DNA of 64,000 nt. Origin: Bubalus kerabau (lineage: Eukaryota; Chordata; Mammalia; Artiodactyla; Bovidae). The translations under genes and the position numbers were made by a program. Positions 1 to 11,479 of the stretch are shown piece by piece (within the stretch, counting starts at the first letter, position 1; every line of letters begins with the position of its first letter). The stretch lies in the NCBI RefSeq assembly GCF_029407905.1, contig NC_073626.1:85649482-85713481 (forward strand), read 5' to 3'. The notes under the pieces are model-generated. The model worked only from the letters and a program-made list of their open reading frames with translations, was not told the DNA's origin and did not search any database.

Positions 1-248
1 TCTCTCAAATCATGCCACCCTTGCCTTCTCCCACATAGTCCAAAAGTCTGTTCTTAACATCTGTGTCTCTTTTGCTGCCTTGCATGTAGGATCTTTTTAA
101 ATTCCATATATATGTGTTAATATACTGGATTGGTGTTTCTCTTTCTGACTTACTTCACTCTGTATAATAGGCTCCAGTTTCATCCACTTCATTAGAACTC
201 ACTCAAATGCATTCTTATCTTTTTTTATAGCTGAGTAATATTCCATTG
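1..248 (-). mobile_element. L1 3' end, antisense, 5'-truncated
   Basis: Read on the minus strand this is the last part of L1 ORF2 and the start of its 3' UTR. The plus strand shows the usual antisense words of the L1 3' end (ttacttcactctgtataata, then gagtaatattccattg). It runs off the left edge of the window, so its poly(A) end is not seen. It has no open frame. It resembles young ruminant L1 more than the ancient L1s elsewhere in the window. Confidence 0.8.
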
Positions 249-1000
249 AAAACCCAGAGATTTAATCATAAGATTAGAGAACACTTTAGTTCGCCCATGT
301 CTTATTTCCTCACCAACCGGACTCTAGTACAATAACAGTGAATTATAGCTGAAAGAACCGAATAGCGGAAGAGTAATCATTGTGAAAAACATCCCAAGTG
401 CTCTCCATACCAAAGGCCTTATCTCTTAGGAAAAAGACTGCCAGAGTATTATCAGGCAGGGAAAAAGCATGCCTCACACATTATTCCATTCCTATCTTCT
501 TCTTTTTTTTTTTTTTTTGAGATAAAACAAGCAAACACATTCAATAGATGCCAAGATTCCTTAAGGAAATAATAGGGAATGATACAGTCAGGGAAAGGAA
601 GTACTGGGAAGACACTGTGAAGGTCACAGCGCAAAACATATGTTCACTAAAAGACCAAAACTTCTTATGTAATAAAATGCTCCTCATTTCCACATATCTT
701 ACCACCATGCTAACTAATCTCTAGTGTGATAAAAGCGTATTATAGTTTAAAAGCTGTAAAACACAGATTTTCATTGAAGACAGGAAAACACAAAATCTAG
801 AGTGTAGTCAAAAAAAGCAAAGATAACACAGGAATTTAAAGCCTCCAACATCTGTAACTACAGAAATAATTACATACATCATACAAAAAATTTAAAATAA
901 CTATGATTACATGTTTAGGTCTCTAATGGAAAATATAGACAATATTTAAAAGCAGAGGAGTAATGAATTTAAAAGTTAAATCAATAATTATATTTTTCCA
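249..1000. other. Unrecognised AT-rich block with an internal T tract
   Basis: About 750 bases that I cannot assign. A T tract of roughly 17 bases lies near 503-519, followed by sequence of moderate complexity. No open frame of interest on either strand. It may be an unrecognised repeat or single-copy DNA next to the truncated L1. Confidence 0.4.
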
Positions 1001-1135
1001 AAATAGAAAGCACCAGAACCAGATCATTTTCATTGGAATTTTTGGCAAGTCATTAAGGAAGAAATTATATCAGTTTTTAGAATCTTTTCTAGAAAAATAG
1101 AAGTAGAGGTAACACATTATTATTCTCTTGGGCCA
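1001..1135 (+). mobile_element. L1 ORF2 fragment (upstream of RT core), degraded
   Basis: In the sense direction it gives the decayed L1 ORF2 stretch that begins KAPxPD and continues to a run like FxKIExEG, ahead of the reverse transcriptase core. It ends where the BovB sequence begins. Many substitutions point to an old copy. Confidence 0.55.
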
Positions 1136-1136
1136 G

Positions 1137-2520
1137 AAAATTTGGAAAAATCAGCTATGGCCACAAGACTGGAAAAGGTCAGTTTTCCTTCCAATCTCAA
1201 AGAAGGGCAATGCCAACCAATATTCCAGCTACTGTACAATTATTTCATTTCTCATGCTAGCAAGGTTATGCTCAGAATTCTTCAAGCAAGGCCTCAGCAG
1301 AACATGAACCAAGAACTTATAGGTTTACCAGCTTGGGTTTAGAAAAGGCAAAGTAACCAAAGATCAAATTGGCTACATCCCTTGGATCAAAGAGAAAGCA
1401 AGGGAGTTTCAGAAAAACATCTACTGCTTCATTGACTATTCTAAAACCTTTGACTGTGTGGGTCACAACAAACTGTGGAAAATTCTTAAAGAGATGGGAA
1501 TACCAGACCACTTTACCTTCTTCTGGGAAAGCTGTATGCAGGTCAAGAAGCAACAGTTAGAACTGGACATGGAACAACAGACTGGTTCCAAATCAGGAAA
1601 GGAAGATGATAAGGCTGTATATTGTGACCTTGCTTATTTAATTTCTATGCAGAATACATCATGCGAAATGCCATACTGGATGAATCACAAGCAAGAATCA
1701 AGATTGTTGGGAGAAAAAATAGCAATCTAAGAGATGCAGATGATACCACTCTAATGGCAGAAGGTGAAGAGGAACTAAAGAGCCTTTTGATGAAGGTGAA
1801 AGAGGAGAGTAAAAAAAGCTGGCTTGAAACTCAACATTTAAAAAGTAAGATAATGGTATCTGGTCCCATCACTTCATGGCAAATAGATGGGGGAAAAGTG
1901 GAGCAGTGACAGATTTGATTTTCTTGGTCTCCAAAATCACTGTGGATGGCACTGCAGCCATGAAATTAGAAGACGCTTGCTCCTTGGAAGGAAAGCTATG
2001 ACAAACCTAGACAGCGTGTTAAAAAGCAGAGACATCACTTTGCTGACAAAGGTCTGTATTGTCAAAGCTATGGTTTCTCCAGCAGTCATGTATGGATGTG
2101 AGAGTTGGACCATGAAGAAGGCTGAGCACCAAAGAATTGGTGCTTTTTGAATTGTGGTTAAGACTCTTGAGGGTCCCTTGGACAGCAAGGAGATCAAACC
2201 AGTCAATCCTAAAAGAAATCAACCCTGAATATTCATTGGATGGACTGATGCTAAAGCTGAAGCTCCAGTACTTTGGCCACGTGATGTGAAGAGTTACCTG
2301 ATGTCCAGAGCCAACTCACTGGAAAAGACGCTGATGCTGGGAAAGATTGAAGGCAAAAGGAGAAGAGGGAGGCAAAGGATGAGATGGTCAAGTAGCATCA
2401 CAGACTCAATGTAAATAAATTTGAACACACTCCAGGACACAGTGGAAGTTAGAGGACGTTTGCACACAGAGGAGTCAGACACTCAAAGAGTTAGACATAG
2501 TGACTCAACAACAACCACAA
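1137..2520 (+). mobile_element. BovB (RTE) LINE, RT domain to 3' end, degraded
   Basis: Sense BovB ORF2 remnant. Visible pieces in order: the region before the RT fingers (ENSAMATRLEKV is its shifted frame), the SKTFDCVGHNKLWKIL stretch (consensus AKAFDCVDHNKLW), the catalytic box as DADDTTLM (YADD in intact copies), and the C-terminal YGCESWTMKKAEHQ region. The frame is broken into pieces of about 60-90 codons by stops and indels, so it codes for no full protein. It ends near a (CAA)-like tail at about 2510. Confidence 0.9.
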
Positions 2521-2524
2521 ATTC

Positions 2525-3588
2525 TAATATCAAAACTAGAGAAAGACCTTGTGAAACAACAAAAGTATGGAACAATACATCTCATAAATGCATATACATT
2601 TATAAATTGTATATGCATTTATACATATTATATATAATGACACTTGTATCCCATGATCAAGTGAAATTTATTTCAGATATGCAATTCTAGTTCAACACTG
2701 AAAAATCTTTCTGTGTAATCTACAACATCAGTAAGCTAAATAAAAAAAATCACATGGTCTCATCAATTGAAGAACAGAAAGCATTTGAAAAAATCTGTCA
2801 CCCATTCATGATAAAAAAATTCTCAGCAAACTTGGAAGTGAAAGTAACTTCCTCATCTCCATAGAAATTGTCCATGAAAAATCCACTGTTAGCATCATAA
2901 TTAATAGTGACAAACAATATGTTTTTCCCCTAACATTAGAAAAAAGGCAAGGATGTTTTCTCTCACTATTCCTTTATAACATCTACAACTAGTGCAATAC
3001 ACAAGAAAAGGAAATAAAATGGATACAAATTTCAATGAAAGAAAAAAATTGTCATTTTTTTTGCAGATATGATTTTCTACATTGAAAATTAAAAAATAAT
3101 TTACACACTTGCAAAACCTCCTAGAACTAATATGCCAGTATATCAGGGTCCCATGGTTCCCAGTTAATTTACAAAAGTTAATTACTTTCAAATATTTCAG
3201 AAATGAATTATTATAATTTAAAATTTTAAAAATATTATTATTATTAACACCCCAATTAGGAATAAATTTAGCAAAATATTTAAAGAATCTATATATCAAA
3301 CCATAAATACTAAAAGAGAAAATTCACCAAAGAACTAAAAAAAAAAGAATATGTATTTATGTTCTTATGAATCAGAAGACTCAATTTTTGTAAGGTATAA
3401 TTCTTTTCAGTGGGATCAATAGACCCACTGATTCCTATCAACATTATAGCAAGCTCTATTTTAGGTCTCAACGAGCTGATTCTGCTGATTCTAATATTCA
3501 TGTGAAATGGCAAAATATCTAGAATAGCTGACAAAATACTAAACAATATGAAGTAAAACAAAATCGGAGGATTCACACTACCAAAATT
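2525..3588 (+). mobile_element. Ancient L1 ORF2, RT region, degraded
   Basis: Sense L1. Conceptual translation with frame jumps follows the L1 RT order: HDQVKF near 2656, then EEQKAFEKICHPF, then EKRQGCFLSLFLYNI, then a C-terminal stretch ending near 'aggattcacactacc'. Stops and frameshifts are dense. The L1 resumes at 4550 after a BovB copy, so the BovB inserted into it. Confidence 0.75.
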
Positions 3589-4549
3589 CAACAGTTGGAA
3601 CAGGACACGGAACAACAGACTGGTTCCAAATAGGGAAAGGAGTACTTCAAGACTGTATATTGTCACCCTGCTTATTTAACTTATATGCAGAGTACATCAT
3701 GAGAAATGCTGGGCTGGATGAAGCACAAGCTGGAATCAAGATTGCCAGGAGAAATATCAATAACCTCAGATATACAGATGACACCACCCTTATGGCAGAA
3801 AGTGAAAATGAACTAAAAAGCCTCATGATGAAATTCAAAGAGGAGAGTGAAAAAAGTTGGCCTAAATATCAACATTCAGAAACTAAGATCATGGCATCCA
3901 GTCCCATCACTTCATGGCAAATAGATGGGGAAACAGTGGAAACAGTGACTGACTTTACTTTCTTGGGACCCAAAATCACTGCAGATGGTGACTGCAGACG
4001 TGAAATTAAAAGACGTTTGCTCCTTAGAAGAAAAGTTATGACCAATCTAGACAGCATATTAAAAAGCAGAGACATTACTTTGTCGACAAATGTCCATCTA
4101 GTCAAGGCTATGGTTTTTCTAGTAGTCATGTATGGATGTGAGAGTTGGACTATAAAGAAAGCTGAGCACCAAATAATTGATGCTTTTGAACTGTGGTGTT
4201 GGAGAAGACTCTTGAGAGTCCCTTGGACTGCAAGGAGATCCAATCAGTCCATCCTAAAGAAAATCAGTCCTGAATATTCATTGGAAGGACTGATGCTGAA
4301 GCCAAAACTCCAATACTTTGGCCACTTCATGACAAGAGCTGACTCATCTGAAAAGACTCTGATGCTGAGAATAATTGAAGGCAGGAGGAAAAGGGGACAA
4401 CAGAGGATAAGATGGTTGGATGGCATCACCGACTCAATGGACAGGAGTTTGAGTAAATTCTGGAAGTTGGCAATGGCCAGGGAGGCCTGGCATTCTGCAG
4501 TCCATGGGGTCGCAAAGAGTCAGACATGACTGAGTGACTGACCTGAACT
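3589..4549 (+). mobile_element. BovB LINE, 5'-truncated, with a 289-codon open frame
   Basis: Starts in the RT domain just before the catalytic box and runs to the BovB 3' end. An open frame runs 3660-4529 without a stop (about 289 codons), giving SPCLFNLYAEYIM, the catalytic box as YTDD (consensus YADD, an A-to-T change), and the C-terminal YGCESWTIKKAEHQ and RWLDGITDSM blocks. It ends at a TGA where other copies read CGA, a CpG-type change. There is no endonuclease domain and no real start codon, so it is a dead fragment that is simply still open. Older L1 sequence flanks it on both sides. Confidence 0.93.
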
Positions 4550-4908
4550 GAAGCGCACACCAGTGGGACAGAATAGAGTGTCTGGAAGATCTGTACAATT
4601 ATACTCAATTGATGTTTTTAAAGAAGCAAAGCAACTCAATGGAAAAAGAATAATCTTTCTCAATGAATAGTACCAGAAGTGTTGATGTCTATGTACAAAT
4701 AAAATTAAACTAGATGTATACTTTAGACATTTTACATAAATCATCTCAAAATGTATAAGAAAATTAAATGCAAAATATGACAATAAAACTGTTTGAAAAA
4801 AATTAATAGAAAATCTATATGACCTTGATTTTTTAAATGCATCCAAAGCATGATCCATGAAAGAAAAACTTGATGAGTATACTTTTCTTAAAATTTAAAA
4901 CTTCAGAG
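4550..4908 (+). mobile_element. Ancient L1 ORF2 C-terminal region
   Basis: Continues the L1 interrupted at 3588. The stretch reading FxRSKATQWKKNNL is the L1 ORF2 C-terminal block (ATQWKKDxLFNKW in better copies). It is heavily decayed and ends at a CHR-type SINE. Confidence 0.7.
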
Positions 4909-4975
4909 GCTTCTCTGGCAGTCCGGTGTTTAAGTCTCCACACTTCCATTACAGGGGTAATGGTATAAACCTTCC
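4909..4975 (+). mobile_element. CHR-type SINE fragment
   Basis: Short tRNA-derived SINE head: the 'cttctctggcagtcc..tttaagtctccacacttcca' pattern matches the CHR-2 family head (ttccctggtggtccagtggttaa). Only the first half is left, inserted in L1. Confidence 0.6.
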
Positions 4976-5163
4976 ACTCTGCAAAATATATTGTTAAGGG
5001 AATGAAAAGGAAAGCTTCGGTCTGCTAATAAGTATTTGCAAATGGGCATATGAGAAAGGGCCATTATCCAAAACATATAAGAACTTTTAAAACTAAGCTA
5101 TAAGAAAACAAATAACCCAATTTAAAAAATAGCCAAAAAGAGCTATAGAGAAATCTCACCAAA
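4976..5163 (+). mobile_element. Ancient L1 ORF2 3' region (continuation)
   Basis: Follows L1 order after the SINE: the 'gttaagggaatgaaaaggaa' stretch and then 'ttatccaaaacatataagaac', both typical of the last third of L1 ORF2. Decayed. Confidence 0.65.
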
Positions 5164-5287
5164 GGGAATTCTCTGGTGGTCCTCTGGTTAGGACTCAGTG
5201 GTTTCACTGTCCTGGGCCTCAGTTTAGTCCCTGGGCAGGAAACTAAGATCCTGCAAACCTCAGGGCACAGCCAAAAAAATAAAAGGT
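5164..5287 (+). mobile_element. CHR-2-type SINE
   Basis: Nearly complete tRNA-derived SINE: head 'attctctggtggtcctctgg', a B-box-like 'tttagtccctgggcaggaaac', then 'agatcctgcaaacc..gggcacagccaaaaaaataaaa' with an A-rich tail. It lies inside the old L1. Confidence 0.75.
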
Positions 5288-5369
5288 CACTAAAGATGAT
5301 ATATTGTGTCAGTGCAGGCTCACCAATTGTAACAAATATTCTACTCTGGTGGAAGTTTTATTGGTAAGA
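5288..5369 (+). mobile_element. Ancient L1 3' UTR fragment
   Basis: The pattern 'caccaattgtaacaaat..ctactctggtgg' is characteristic of ancient (L1M-type) 3' UTRs. Cut by the BovB that follows. Confidence 0.5.
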
Positions 5370-6286
5370 TATTGTCACCCTGCTTATTTAACTTATATGC
5401 AGAGTACATTATGAGAAACGCTGGGCTGGAAGAAGCACAAGCTGGAATCAAGATTGCTGTGAGAAATATCAACAACCTCAGATATGCAGATGACACTACC
5501 CTTATGGCAGAAAGTGAAGAGGAACTAAAAAGCCTCTTGATGAAAGTGAAAGAGGAGAGTGAAAAAGTTGGCTTAAAGCTCAACATTCAGAAAACGAAGA
5601 TCATGGCATCTGGTCCCATCACTTCATGGGAAATAGATGGGGAAACAGTGGAAACAGTTTTTATTTTTCTGGGCTTTATTTTTCAGACTTTATTTTTCTG
5701 GGCTCCAAAATCACTGCAGATGGTGACTACAGCCATGAAATTAAAAGATGCTTACTCCTTGGAAGGAAAGTTATGACCAACCTAGATAGCATATTCAAAA
5801 GCAGAGACATTACTTTGCCAACAAAGGTTCATCTAGTCAAGGATATGGTTTTTCCTGTGGTCATGTATGGATGTGAGAGTTGGACTGTAAAGAAGGCTGA
5901 ACGCCGAAGAATTGATGCTTTTGAACTGTGGTGTTGGAGAAGACTCTTGAGAGTCCCTTGGACTGCAAGGAGATCCAACCAGTCCATTCTAAAGGAGATC
6001 AGCCCTGGGATTTCTTTGGAAGGAATGATGCTAAAGCTGAAATCCAATACTTTGGCCACCTCATGCGAAGAGTTGACTCATTGGAAAAGACCCTGATGCT
6101 GGGAGGGATTGGGGGCAGGAGGAGAAGCGGACAACAGAGGATGAGATGGCTGGATGGCATCACCGACTCGATGGACGTGAGTTTGAGTGAACTCCCGGAG
6201 TTGGTGATGGACAGGGAGGCCTGGCGTGCTGCAATTCATGGGGTCGCAAAGAGTCGGACACGACTGAGCGACTGAACTGAACTGAA
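5370..6286 (+). mobile_element. BovB LINE, 5'-truncated, with internal duplication
   Basis: Starts at SPCLFNLYAEYIMRNAG, keeps the catalytic YADDTTLMAESEEEL box (near 5488-5530) and reaches the terminal 'gactgagcgactgaactgaa' tail. Coding similarity to the consensus is high, so this is one of the younger BovB copies here. A local duplication of about 29 bases at 5660-5704 and later indels split it into frames 5372-5776, 5626-6096 and 5928-6275. No endonuclease domain. Confidence 0.93.
5660..5704 (+). repeat. Local duplication inside BovB
   Basis: The word tttatttttctgggc occurs at 5660 and again at about 5689, with a partial third copy between. Other BovB copies in this window have one. It interrupts the BovB frame. 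Confidence 0.75.
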
Positions 6287-6304
6287 AGTGGTAGGATAAA
6301 TAAA

Positions 6305-7020
6305 TAAATGAGAATAACCAAATCTCCTATGCAGAAGAATTCCAAATAATTTATGTAATTACTCTGTCCTCAAGGAAGTGGAGCGTAACTTCCTATTTTT
6401 TTGAGGTAGGCTGTGCATAGTGACTTTATAGAGTATGATAGGGGAAAAGAATAATTTTACAGTAGAGAAACCTGACAAACACCAACTCAGATAATCAAGA
6501 TTAATATCAGCAGCAATAAATCATGCTGATAGTGTGTACTCTTGATGTGATATTATGAAAACACACTTTACCTTTGTGGTCTTTCTCTCTCAAATAAAAA
6601 CCTCCAGTGTAATCATGAAGAAAAGATCAGACAAATCCTAATTTAGGGATGTTCTACAAAATGCCCAACCAGTACTTTCCAAAATGTCAAGGTCACCATA
6701 AACAAGGAGTCTGAGAAACTCTCACAGCTAAGAGGAAACTAAGACATGACTTCTAAATGTAATGTAGTATCCAAGATAAGTTCCTGAACAGGAAATGGTA
6801 TCAGGCAAATATAAACATTTCTGAATAAATTATAGACTTTAGTTAATAATAATGTATCAATTGGGCTTCGCTGGTGACTCACTAATTGTAATCAATGTGT
6901 CATACCAGTGTACTATGTTGATAATAGGGAAGTATGGATTTGCCTTATATGGGAACTCTGCATACTGTCTGAAATTTGTCTGTAGCTCTTAAACTGTTCT
7001 AAAATAAAAAAGTTTAAATT
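6305..7020 (+). mobile_element. Ancient L1 (L1M-type) 3' UTR with polyadenylation signal
   Basis: Non-coding L1-type 3' UTR order: 'tgtcctcaaggaa..', 'gctgtgcatagtgacttt', 'gagaaacctgacaaacac', 'gtcaaggtcaccataaacaagga', 'gactttagttaataataatgta', and finally 'ctgttctaaaataaaaaagt' with an AATAAA-type signal near 7000. A short CHR-like insert (gggcttcgctggtgactca) may sit at 6862. The family assignment is from memory. Confidence 0.6.
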
Positions 7021-7229
7021 TTAAACAAAGAATATGGGAGACTTGTACTAAATATTTGTCAAGTTAATGGTTAGTGGCTGCCTAGTGGACTGAACTACAA
7101 GTATCCTGAGCCCCAGTGGAAGATAGCCAAGTGTTTCTTACAGATTAAAGCTGTGTTAATATTTTGGTGAAGTGTGAGGTATCAGGGATCAGGATTATAT
7201 TAGGAGTGGCATAAACTTGTTATTTTTAA
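7021..7229. other. Short unassigned gap
   Basis: About 200 bases between L1 and BovB with no recognisable repeat or reading frame. Confidence 0.4.
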
Positions 7230-8135
7230 GTCGTGTCCGACTCTTTGCAACCCCATAGACTATAGCACGCCAGGCTCCTAAGTCCTCCACTATCTCCTGG
7301 ATTTTGCTCAAATTCATGTCTATTGAGCCAGTGATGCTATCTAACTATATCATCCTCTGCCACCCTCTTCTCCTTTTGCCTTCAATCTTTCCCAGTATCA
7401 AGATTTTTTCCAGTGAGTCAGCTCTTTCCATTAGGTATCCCGAGTATTGGAGCTTCAGCATCAGCATCAGTATTTTCAATGAATATTCAGAGTTGATTTC
7501 CTTTATGATTGACTAATTTGATCTTGCTGTCCAAGGGACTCTCAAGAGTATTCTGCAGTACCATAATTTGAAAAACATCAATTCTTTGGTGCTCAGCCTT
7601 CTTTATAGTCCAACACTCATATCCATACATGAGTACTGGAAAAAAATTAGCTTTGACTATACAGACTTTTGTTGGCAAAGTGATGTCTCTGCTTTTTAAT
7701 ATGCTGTTTAGGTTTATCATAGCTTTCCTTCCAAGGGAAAAGCGCCTTTTAATTTCATGGCTGCAGTCACCGTACACAGTGATTTTTAGCCCAAGAAAAT
7801 AAAATACTGTCACTGCTTCCACTTTTTCCCTTTCTCTTTTCCATGAAATGATGGGACAAGATGCCATGATCTTAGTTTTTTAATGTTGAGTTTTAAGCAA
7901 GCTTTTGCACTCTCCTCTTTCACCTTCATCGAGAGGCTCTTTAGTTCCTCTTCACTTTCTGCCATTAGAGTGGTGTCTTCTGCGTATCTTTGGTTGTTAA
8001 TATTTCTCCTGGAAATCTCAATTCCAGCTTGTGATTCATCTAGCCTGGCTTTCGCATAATGTACTCTGTACAAGCATGAAATAAGCAGACTGCCAATATA
8101 CAGCCTTGTGGTACTTATTTCCCAATTTTGAACCA
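7230..8135 (-). mobile_element. BovB LINE, antisense, 5'-truncated
   Basis: Minus-strand BovB from just upstream of the RT catalytic box to the 3' end (plus-strand words 'gtcgtgtccgactctttgcaacccc' at the left). The catalytic box reads RYAEDTTLMAESEEEL, so YADD has become YAED. Frames 7487-7867 and 7810-8073 are the largest open pieces. Copy age is moderate. Confidence 0.9.
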
Positions 8136-8299
8136 GTCAGTTGCCATGAATCTACATGATAATAAAATGCCCTTAATTCATACATGAAGCAACTAAGGCA
8201 CATATAGGCTATGGGTATGTAATGTAGCAAAGCTGGGAGAATCCCTAACATTGATCGGATATAGTACAGTTGAAGATTTTTATCTAGGTTGGGCTCCTA

Positions 8300-8620
8300 C
8301 TACAACACCTACTGACTGAGTGACCTTGAGAAAGTGCCCTGCAAGTATTGGTCATTGTAATACATTGATAATGTACTGAGTGCTGAGTTCTGGGCACTGT
8401 TCTGAACACTTTATTATATATTGACTCATTTTAGGTATAGACACATGCATGTGCATGTACAAACACACACGCAAAGAAAATTTATGACACCGGTAGTATT
8501 ATTTCTCTGTTTTACAAAGAGGTGAAATTACTTCCTTTAGATCACCAAGTGCACAAATAACAGAGCCAGTACTCAAACCTTAGAACCTGGGTCCAGTATA
8601 TATGAGATTAAGCCATAAAA
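8300..8620 (-). mobile_element. MIR SINE(s), ancient
   Basis: Antisense MIR order: 'gagttctgggcactgttctgaac', 'ctgttttacaaagaggtgaaat', 'agagccagtactcaaacc'. A short sense MIR-like piece (ctgagtgaccttgagaaagtg) precedes it at about 8313. An ACAC/GCATGT-rich stretch at 8440-8475 interrupts the body. Typical of a very old SINE predating placental radiation. Confidence 0.7.
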
Positions 8621-8710
8621 AAAAAGAACTGTTTTGAGAGCCTTTCTAAAATATAGTCTTTAGTGTTATTGGGATCTTGAAATGAGCTAATCAATATAAG
8701 ATAAAGTAAG

Positions 8711-10851
8711 ATGATGCACTCCTTATTGCAAAATTCAGACTTAAATTGAGGAAAGTATGGAAAACCACAAGACCATTCAAGTAGGACCTAAATCAAATCC
8801 CTTATGATTATACAGTGGAAGTGACAAATAGGCTTAAGGGATTATATCTGATAGATAGAGTGCCTGAAGAACTGTGGATGGAGATTCATAACATTGTATA
8901 GGAGGCGGTGATCAAAACCATCCCCAAGAAAAAGAAATGAAAAAAAGCAAAATGGTTGCCTGAGGAGGCCTTACAAATAGCCGAGAAAAGAAGAAAAGCA
9001 GAAGGAAAAGGAGAAAAACAAAAGGACTGGAGAAAAGGAAAGATAAACCCGTCTGAATGTAGAGTTCAAAAGAATAGCAAGGAGAGATAAGAAAACCTTC
9101 CTAAGTGATCAATGCGAAGAAATGGAGGAAAACAATAGAATAGGAAAGACTAGAGATCTCAAGAAAATTAGAGAGAAACAAGAGAATATATCATGCAAAG
9201 ATGGGCACAATAAAGGAAAGAAACAGTATGGGCCTAACAGAAGCAGAAGATATTAAAAGGTAACAGAATAAACAGAAGAACTATACAAAAAAATATCTTC
9301 ATGACCCAAATAACCACAATAGTGTGATCACTCACCTAGAAGCAGAAATCCTGGAGTGTGAAGTCAAGTGGGCCTTAGGAAGCATCACTATGATCAAAGC
9401 TAGTAGAGGTAATGGAATCCAACTTGAGCTATTTCAGATCCTAAAAGATGATGCTGTTAAAGTGCTGCACTCAATATGCCAGCAAATTTGGAAAACTCCG
9501 CAATGGCCACAGGACTGGAAAAGGTCAGCTTTCATTCCAATCCCAAAGAAAGGTAATGCCAAAGAATCCTCAAACTACTGCACAATTGCAGTCATCTCAC
9601 ATGCTAGCAAAGTAATGCTTAAAATTCCCCAAGTTAGGCTTCAACAGTACATGAATTGAGAACTTCTAGATGTTCAAGCTGGATTCAGAAAAGGCAAAGG
9701 AACCAGAGACCAAATTGCCTACATCCTTTGGATCATAGAAAAAGCAAAAAAATTCCAGAAAAACATCTGCTTCATTGACTAGACTAAAGCCTTTGACTGC
9801 GTGGATCACAACAAACTGTGGAAAATTCTGAAAGGGGGATACCAGACCACCTTATCTGCCTCCTGAGAAATCTGTATGCAGTTCAAGAAGCAACAGTTAG
9901 AACTGGACTTGTAACAGTGGACTGGTTCCAAATAGGGAAAGGAGTATGTCAAGGTTGTATATTGTCACCATGCTTATTTAACTTATATGCAGAGTACATT
10001 ATGAGAAATGCTGGACTGGATGAAGCATGAGCTAGAATCAAGATTGCCAGGAGAAATCTCAATAACCTCAGATATGCAAATGACACCACCTTAATGGCAG
10101 AAAGGGAAGAGGAACTAAAAAACCTCTTGATAAAAGTGAAAGAGGAGAGTGAAAAAGCTGGCTTAAAACTCAACATTCAAGAAACAAAAATCTTGGCAAT
10201 CAGTCCCAACACTTCACGGCATATAGATGGGGAAACAGTGGAAACAGTGGCTGACTTTTGGTGGAGGGGGCTCCAAAAGCACCGCAGATGGTGACTGCAG
10301 CCATGAAATTAAAACACGCTTGCTCCTTGGAAGAAAAGTTATGGCCAACCTAGGCAGCATATTAAAAAGCAGCAACATTACTTTGCCAACAAAGGTCCAT
10401 CTACTCAAAGCTATGGTTTTTTCAGTAGTCATGTATGAATGTGAGAGTTGGACTATAAAGAAAGCTGAGCACCAAATAATTGATGCTTTTGAACTGTGGT
10501 GTTGGAGAAGACTCTTGAGAGTCCCTTGGACTGCAAGGAGATCCAACCAGTCCATCCTAAAGGAAATCAGTCCTGAGTATTCACTGGAAAGACTGTTGCT
10601 GAAGCTGAAACTCCAATACTTTGGCCACCTGATGTGAAGAACTGACTCATTTGAAAAGACTCTGATGCTGGGAAAGATTGCAGGTCTGAGGAGAAGGGGA
10701 CAATAGGGGATGAGATGGTTGGATGGCATCACTGATTGAACAGATTTGAGTGAGTAGACTCTGGGTGTTGGTGATGGACAGGGAGGCCTGGCGTGCTGCA
10801 GTCCATGGGGTCACAAAGAGTTAGACACGACTGAGTGACTGAACTGAGCTG
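8711..10851 (+). mobile_element. BovB LINE, long copy from end of endonuclease to 3' end
   Basis: About 2.1 kb of sense BovB. It begins just past the endonuclease SDH region (LLxQNSDLN), crosses the linker rich in K/R/E and passes the RT fingers (frame 9324-9659: KGNAKESSNY). The catalytic box near 10073-10090 reads YANDTTLMAEREEELK (YADD has become YAND). It ends in the C-terminal YECESWTIKKAEHQ region. Many in-frame stops and indels. The 3' end at 10851 is followed at once by another BovB 3' piece. Confidence 0.92.
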
Positions 10852-11372
10852 GACTGAAACACAGACAGAGTATTAATAAGCAGAGACATTATTTGCCAAC
10901 AAAGGTTGGTCTAATCAAAGCTATGGTTTTTCCAGTAGTCATGTATGGATGTGAGAGTTGGACTATAAAGAAGGCTGAGCACTGAAAAATTGATGCTTTT
11001 GAACTGTGTTGTTGAAGAAGACTCTTGAGAGTCCTTTGGACTGCAAGGAGATCCAACCAGTCCATCCTAAAGGAGATCAGTCCCGGTTGTTCATTGGAAG
11101 GACTGATGCTGAAGCTGAAACTACAATACTTTGGCCACCTGATGTGAAGAACTGGCTCATTGGAAAAGACCCTGATGCTGGGAAAGATTGAGGGCAGGAG
11201 GAGAAGGGGACGATAGAGGATGAGATGGTTGGATGGCATCACTGACTCGATGGACATGAGTTTGAGCATGCGCCAGGAATTGGTGATGGACAGGGAAGCC
11301 TTGCATTCTGCAGTCCATGGGGTTGCAAAGAGTTGTGCAAGACTGAGTGACTGACCTGAACTGAACTGAATG
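10852..11372 (+). mobile_element. BovB 3' end, head-to-tail behind the previous copy
   Basis: A 5'-truncated BovB of about 520 bases starting at 'acagacagagtattaataagcagag' and running to 'ctgaactgaactgaa'. It repeats the sequence of 10340-10851, so the two 3' ends lie in direct tandem. It could be an insertion into the tail of the first copy or a segmental duplication. Confidence 0.88.
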
Positions 11373-11479
11373 TAAGATTTTTGATACTGTGGCATTCATA
11401 AATATTTTTTGCTCTTATAGTAAAGGAAGACAAATAGCCTTCTCATCAGTGTCTGACTATTTGGGTAAGGTTGAAACAA

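Noticed and set aside
5164..5287. tRNA-like A/B box signals as tRNA genes
   Set aside because: They sit in CHR and Bov-tA SINE heads; no clover-leaf with intact anticodon arm and no clean 3' end was seen.
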